Assembly (NCBI GenBank): GCA_036743315.1
Contig: DAINPV010000042.1
Span: forward strand, 1-18,930
DNA: 18,930 nucleotides
Source: CALBTQ01 sp036743315
Lineage (GTDB): Bacteria; Lernaellota; Lernaellaia; Lernaellales; Lernaellaceae
Direction of reading: 5' to 3'
Part shown: one piece after another, positions 15,720 through 18,930 of the stretch
Layout: every line of letters starts with the position of its first letter
How positions within the stretch are numbered: the stretch's first letter is position 1
Program-made: the position numbers and the translations under genes
The notes under the pieces: generated by a model
What the model saw: the letters and a program-made list of their open reading frames with translations, nothing else
Told to the model about the DNA's origin: nothing
Database searches by the model: none

Positions 15720-18546
15720 GCACCTGGCGCGCATCTTGATCGTCGACGACGAACCGGGCATCCGGCAGACGATCCCACGGTTTCTCGACCGCCAAGAGAT
15801 GGAAGTGGCGACCGCCGCCTCCGTCGAAGCGGCCCTGGAAAAACTGGCCGCGCTACCTTACGACGTGGTGGTCACCGACATCATCATGCCGCGCGCCACC
15901 GGCATCGACCTGCTGCGCGAAATGCAGGAGCGTTATCCGACCGTCAAGGTGATCGTGATCACCGGCGAACCGACCGTCGATTCGGTCAGCGAGGCCTTGC
16001 GCCATCGCGCCTTCGACTACCTGCCCAAGCCTATCGAGGGCGCGAAACTCCGGCAGGTCGTGCGCAACGCCGTGCAATTGAAAAAACTGGAAGACGAGAA
16101 CCGGCAATACCAACAAAACCTGGAAGCGCTGGTCAACGAACGCACGCGGGAAATTCAACAATACAGCAGCCGCCTGGAATCGATCGCCGCCAACGCCAAA
16201 CGGCTGTTGCTGGCCGGGGACGAAAACGAGTTCGGTCGCGAAATTCTGGCCCTCTTCGCGCAAAACGTCCAGGCGGAAGGCGGTTGCCTTTACCGCCGCT
16301 GCGGTCCCATCCTCAAACGCATCGCCTCGCTGGACTACGGTCACGCCAGCAGTGAAATTTCGTTGCCGCCCGAGGACCATACGGCGCTCAATCGGCTCTT
16401 CGCCGAGAACCAAGGCTTTGTTGTCGAGGACATTGCCGCGAAAGGTACATTCCGGCCGTCGGGCTGGGACGGCTACAAGGACGGCTCGTTGCTGATGTTG
16501 CCCTGCCACGACAAGCAAGGCGAAATCTCGCTGGTGATCACGTTGCACAATAAAAAATTGCCGCCGTTCGTGGAAAGCGATTTGATCCTCGGGCGCATCA
16601 TCGCCTCCTTCAGCCAGGAGGCGTACGAGAATCTGATCATCCGCGAGGCGCTGCGCGAATCCGAGCGGCGCTATCGCCTGCTGGTCGAGGAATCGCGCGA
16701 CGTGGTGTTCTGCATCGACGCCGCGGGCATTGTCACCTATTGCAGCCCGGCATCCAAGGCGTTCGGCGGCTACGAGCCGGAAGAATGCGTCGGCCGCCAT
16801 TACAGCGATTTCATCGGCAGCGAACAGGATAAACAAACCGCCGCGAAAACACTGGCGCAGTCCGTGCAACAGAACCGCTCGTTCCTGGTGGAATATTCCT
16901 ACCTGACCAAAAGCGGCAAAACGTTCCCCGTCGAGGTCGTGGGCAATCCGGTCATGGAAGAAGGTTCGCTCCAGGTCAATTGCAGCGCCCGCGACATCAC
17001 CGAGCGCAAGATCGTCGAGGAAAAACTGCTGCGACGCGACGAACAACTGCGCGGTATCGCCGACGCCGTGCCGGGCATCGTCTACCAATTCAAGATCGAC
17101 CAAAACGGCACCATGGGCGTGACCTACATCAGCTCGCGCACCGAGGCGATCCTGGGCATCCCCAACAACCCCGACGGCTTCTGGGAACGGGTGATCGGCA
17201 TGATCGATCCCCGCGATCGCGACGAGTTCCTGCGGTCGGTCAACGAGACGATCCAAAAGCGCAGCAAGTGGCATCACGAAGGGCGCTTTATCAAGCCGAA
17301 CGGCGAAATCCTCTGGCTGCGGGCCATTTCCAACCCCACCGCAACGAAAGACCATCTGGTTTTCAACGGCATCATTTTCGACATCACCGAAGAAAAGCGG
17401 TTGGAAACCCAACTGCAGCAGGCGCAGAAAATGGAATCCATCGGGCGGCTGGCCGGCGGCGTGGCGCACGACTTCAACAACCTGCTGACCGGCATCGCCG
17501 GTTACGCGGAAATTCTGATGTCCTCGTTCAAGCGGGGCGATCCGCTGTTCGCCGACTTATGCGAGATCAAAAAAGCGGCCGACCGCGGCGCCAGGTTGAC
17601 CGCGCAGTTGCTGGCCTTCAGCCGCAAGCAGATCATCGCGCCGCAGATCATCGACCTCAACGAGGTGGTCGACCATTCGCTGATGATGGTCAAACGGCTG
17701 ATCGGCGAGGACATCGAACTGAAATTCTCGCCGATCTCGGGGCTGGGCAGCGTCAAGGCGGACCCGACGCAGATCGAACAGGTGCTGGTGAACCTGTCGA
17801 TCAACGCCCGCGACGCCATGCCCAACGGCGGCTTGCTGCGCATCGAAACCAAGAACGTCGCGTTCGACGCCGAGTACTGCAATTCCTATCCCGAGGCCTC
17901 GCCCGGCGAATACGTGATGCTCGCGGTCAGCGACAACGGTTCGGGCATCCGCGACGACCTCAAGGAACATATTTTCGAACCGTTTTTCACCACCAAGGAA
18001 AAAGGCAAAGGCACCGGGCTGGGCTTGGCGACGGTCTACGGCATCGTCAAGCAAAATGGCGGCTTCATCAATCTGTACTCGGAACTCGGCCTGGGCACGA
18101 ACTTTAAAATCTACCTGCCGCGCGTGGCGGAAAAAGCCGTTTCCGTAACGAACCTGACCAACGAAAAAATCCCCGGCGGCCACGAAACCATCCTCCTGGT
18201 CGAAGACGAGGAGATGGTGCGCAACCTGGCCATGAAAATTTTGCTGCGCTACGGCTATCACGTGTTGACGGCCACCAGCGGCGGCGACGCGTACCTGCAA
18301 TGCAAAACGCACGACGGGCCGATCGACCTGCTGCTCACCGACGTGATCATGCCCACGATCAACGGCCGGCAATTGTACGAAAACGTCAAAACGGTGCGCG
18401 AGAAAATCAAAGTGCTGTTCATGTCCGGCTACACCGAGGACGTTATCGCCCATCACGGCGTGCTGGACGAACACATGCACTTCCTGCAAAAACCCTTCAC
18501 CATCGAAACGCTGGCCCGCAAAGTGCGCCAGGCGCTCGACGATTGA
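15709..18546 (+). CDS. Hybrid histidine kinase: REC-GAF-like-PAS-PAS-HisKA-HATPase-REC
   Basis: This 945-residue soluble protein starts inside the last codons of the giant kinase (11 bp overlap). The N-terminal receiver (about 8-120) has Asp13, Asp14, phospho-acceptor Asp57 (VVTDIIMP), Thr85 and Lys107, all intact. A helical linker (118-150) leads to a GAF-like region (about 163-308). Two PAS domains follow, at about 321-430 and 447-559; the second resembles the duplicated PAS pair of the upstream kinase. His587 (GGVAHDFNN), Asn699 (LSINARDAM), SDNGSGI and GTGLGLA form the kinase core. The C-terminal receiver (about 829-945) has Glu832, Asp833, Asp878 (LLTDVIMP), Ser906 and Lys928. There is no DNA-binding, cyclic-di-GMP or Hpt domain. 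It is probably the partner of the upstream kinase through the first receiver, with phosphate passed on to a distant partner. Confidence 0.93.
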   Translation: MKNKHLARILIVDDEPGIRQTIPRFLDRQEMEVATAASVEAALEKLAALPYDVVVTDIIMPRATGIDLLREMQERYPTVKVIVITGEPTVDSVSEALRHRAFDYLPKPIEGAKLRQVVRNAVQLKKLEDENRQYQQNLEALVNERTREIQQYSSRLESIAANAKRLLLAGDENEFGREILALFAQNVQAEGGCLYRRCGPILKRIASLDYGHASSEISLPPEDHTALNRLFAENQGFVVEDIAAKGTFRPSGWDGYKDGSLLMLPCHDKQGEISLVITLHNKKLPPFVESDLILGRIIASFSQEAYENLIIREALRESERRYRLLVEESRDVVFCIDAAGIVTYCSPASKAFGGYEPEECVGRHYSDFIGSEQDKQTAAKTLAQSVQQNRSFLVEYSYLTKSGKTFPVEVVGNPVMEEGSLQVNCSARDITERKIVEEKLLRRDEQLRGIADAVPGIVYQFKIDQNGTMGVTYISSRTEAILGIPNNPDGFWERVIGMIDPRDRDEFLRSVNETIQKRSKWHHEGRFIKPNGEILWLRAISNPTATKDHLVFNGIIFDITEEKRLETQLQQAQKMESIGRLAGGVAHDFNNLLTGIAGYAEILMSSFKRGDPLFADLCEIKKAADRGARLTAQLLAFSRKQIIAPQIIDLNEVVDHSLMMVKRLIGEDIELKFSPISGLGSVKADPTQIEQVLVNLSINARDAMPNGGLLRIETKNVAFDAEYCNSYPEASPGEYVMLAVSDNGSGIRDDLKEHIFEPFFTTKEKGKGTGLGLATVYGIVKQNGGFINLYSELGLGTNFKIYLPRVAEKAVSVTNLTNEKIPGGHETILLVEDEEMVRNLAMKILLRYGYHVLTATSGGDAYLQCKTHDGPIDLLLTDVIMPTINGRQLYENVKTVREKIKVLFMSGYTEDVIAHHGVLDEHMHFLQKPFTIETLARKVRQALDD

Positions 18547-18564
18547 GACCTCCCTCATTAAATG

Positions 18565-18597
18565 AAAAACGCCCCCGCAGCGGAAGCCGCGGGAGCG
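18565..18597 (-). terminator. Rho-independent terminator on the minus strand
   Basis: Arms at 18570-18578 and 18589-18597 form a 9 bp GC-rich stem with a 10-base loop. On the minus strand the stem has one G-U pair and is followed by five T (complement of 18565-18569) and then an AT-rich stretch. On the plus strand the same pair is a C-A mismatch and no T run follows, so the orientation is minus. It sits about 15 bp beyond the minus-strand stop at 18611 and about 20 bp after the plus-strand hybrid kinase, between converging genes. Confidence 0.75.
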
Positions 18598-18610
18598 TCG
18601 GCGCAAGCGC

Positions 18611-18690
18611 TTATTCCAGACCGAACCAGTCCATTTCCGCATAATGGGACAGCCACTCGCCGTCGTGGACCGGATCCGGAATCTGTAGCG
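18611..18690 (-). CDS. C-terminal tail of an unrecognised minus-strand protein (partial)
   Basis: On the minus strand a frame ends at the TAA at 18611-18613, with a good terminator just downstream. Its last residues, EWLSHYAEMDWFGLE, read like a normal acidic, aromatic protein end. I do not recognise the family. To the right the frame stays open through the inverted repeat at 18691-18720, but there it is antisense to a recognisable phosphatase and its composition turns into Arg/Pro/Ser-rich shadow sequence. I therefore count only the part left of the repeat as supported. The body of the gene is missing here, either by rearrangement or by an assembly break. Confidence 0.4.
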
Positions 18691-18720
18691 GAATCCCCGC
18701 CGCGGCCGAGGCGGGGATTC
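18691..18720. repeat. 11 bp perfect inverted repeat at a coding-strand switch
   Basis: GAATCCCCGCC (18691-18701) and its exact reverse complement (18710-18720) are separated by 8 bases. Left of it the plausible coding strand is minus; right of it, plus. No T run follows on either side, so it is not a normal terminator. Confidence 0.8.
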
Positions 18721-18930
18721 GAGCGCGCCTGCTGCAGGCCTTTCCCGGGACGGGGTTTCGCGGCGAGGAAACCGGGTGCGTCCGGCCCGGCCAGTCGGCC
18801 GCCCGGGACATCTGGGTCGTGGACCCGAACGACGGCACCGCGTCCTTTCTTCGGGGGATGCGCGGATCCGCGGTATCCATCGCGCTGGTACGGCAGGGGC
18901 GCCCGGTGCTGGGCGTCGTGTACGCCCCCA
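18702..18930 (+). CDS. Inositol monophosphatase-family protein, N-terminus missing and 3' end outside window
   Basis: The frame reads AAEAGIRARLLQAFPGTGF, then RGEETG, then IWVVDPNDGTASFLRG, then SAVSIALVRQG and PVLGVVYAP up to the window edge. These are the GEE and DP-x-DGT metal-binding motifs of the inositol monophosphatase / bisphosphate nucleotidase superfamily, which hydrolyse phosphate from inositol phosphates, PAP or related compounds using Mg2+. The N-terminal 40-60 residues that should precede the first helix are absent. Upstream the frame has no ATG, GTG or TTG before a stop at 18642-18644, and that DNA looks like another gene on the opposite strand. The first usable starts, GTG 18819 and an ATG after FLRG, are inside the metal site. 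It is therefore a truncated gene or a chimeric join. The exact substrate cannot be assigned. Confidence 0.6.

Noticed and set aside
18611..18880. Full 89-residue minus-strand frame from the ATG near 18880
   Set aside because: Its N-terminal two thirds lie antisense to clear phosphatase motifs; only the C-terminal part left of the inverted repeat looks like protein.
1..18930. tRNA, rRNA, CRISPR arrays, insertion sequences, riboswitches
   Set aside because: None was seen on reading the window; the DNA is almost fully protein-coding with no repeated spacer pattern or transposase motif.

Overview
The window is one 18.9 kb stretch of high-GC bacterial DNA with tightly packed plus-strand genes. 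The codon usage, the liu-like acyl-CoA operon and the very large soluble PAS/GAF sensor kinases suggest an uncultured Gram-negative of deltaproteobacterial character (Desulfobacterota, Myxococcota or a relative). This placement is an impression from gene style; no marker gene is present.

Region 1 (1-9464) is a nine-gene catabolic operon with gaps of 2 to 44 bp and one 8 bp overlap. The order is a TetR-family regulator (5' end outside the window), two dissimilar acyl-CoA dehydrogenases, a methylcrotonyl/geranyl-CoA-type carboxyltransferase, a biotin carboxylase, a separate biotin carrier, an enoyl-CoA hydratase of the LiuC-like type, a BKACE (beta-keto acid cleavage enzyme, DUF849) and a GPH/MelB-type symporter. 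The logic resembles leucine degradation (liu): dehydrogenate, carboxylate, hydrate. However, the HMG-CoA lyase is replaced by a BKACE, there are two dehydrogenases with unusual active sites, and the carboxylase alpha chain is split in two. No acyl-CoA ligase is present. A BKACE moves CoA from acetyl-CoA onto an acyl fragment, so it could itself supply the acyl-CoA; this is inference.

Region 2 (9465-9728) is a 264 bp AT-rich gap with poly-A tracts, a hairpin that reads as a terminator only on the minus strand, and a weak candidate promoter.

Region 3 (9729-18546) is a two-gene signalling operon. The first gene encodes a soluble 1996-residue histidine kinase with about eleven PAS and two GAF domains. 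It overlaps by 11 bp the second gene, a 945-residue hybrid kinase (REC-GAF-like-PAS-PAS-HisKA-HATPase-REC). Neither protein has a membrane segment or a recognisable output domain. The first kinase probably feeds the N-terminal receiver of the second, and the final output must lie elsewhere.

Region 4 (18547-18930) is odd. A minus-strand terminator and the tail of a minus-strand reading frame run into an 11 bp perfect inverted repeat. Immediately beyond it lies the middle of a plus-strand inositol-monophosphatase-family gene that lacks its N-terminus. This looks like a rearrangement or an assembly junction.
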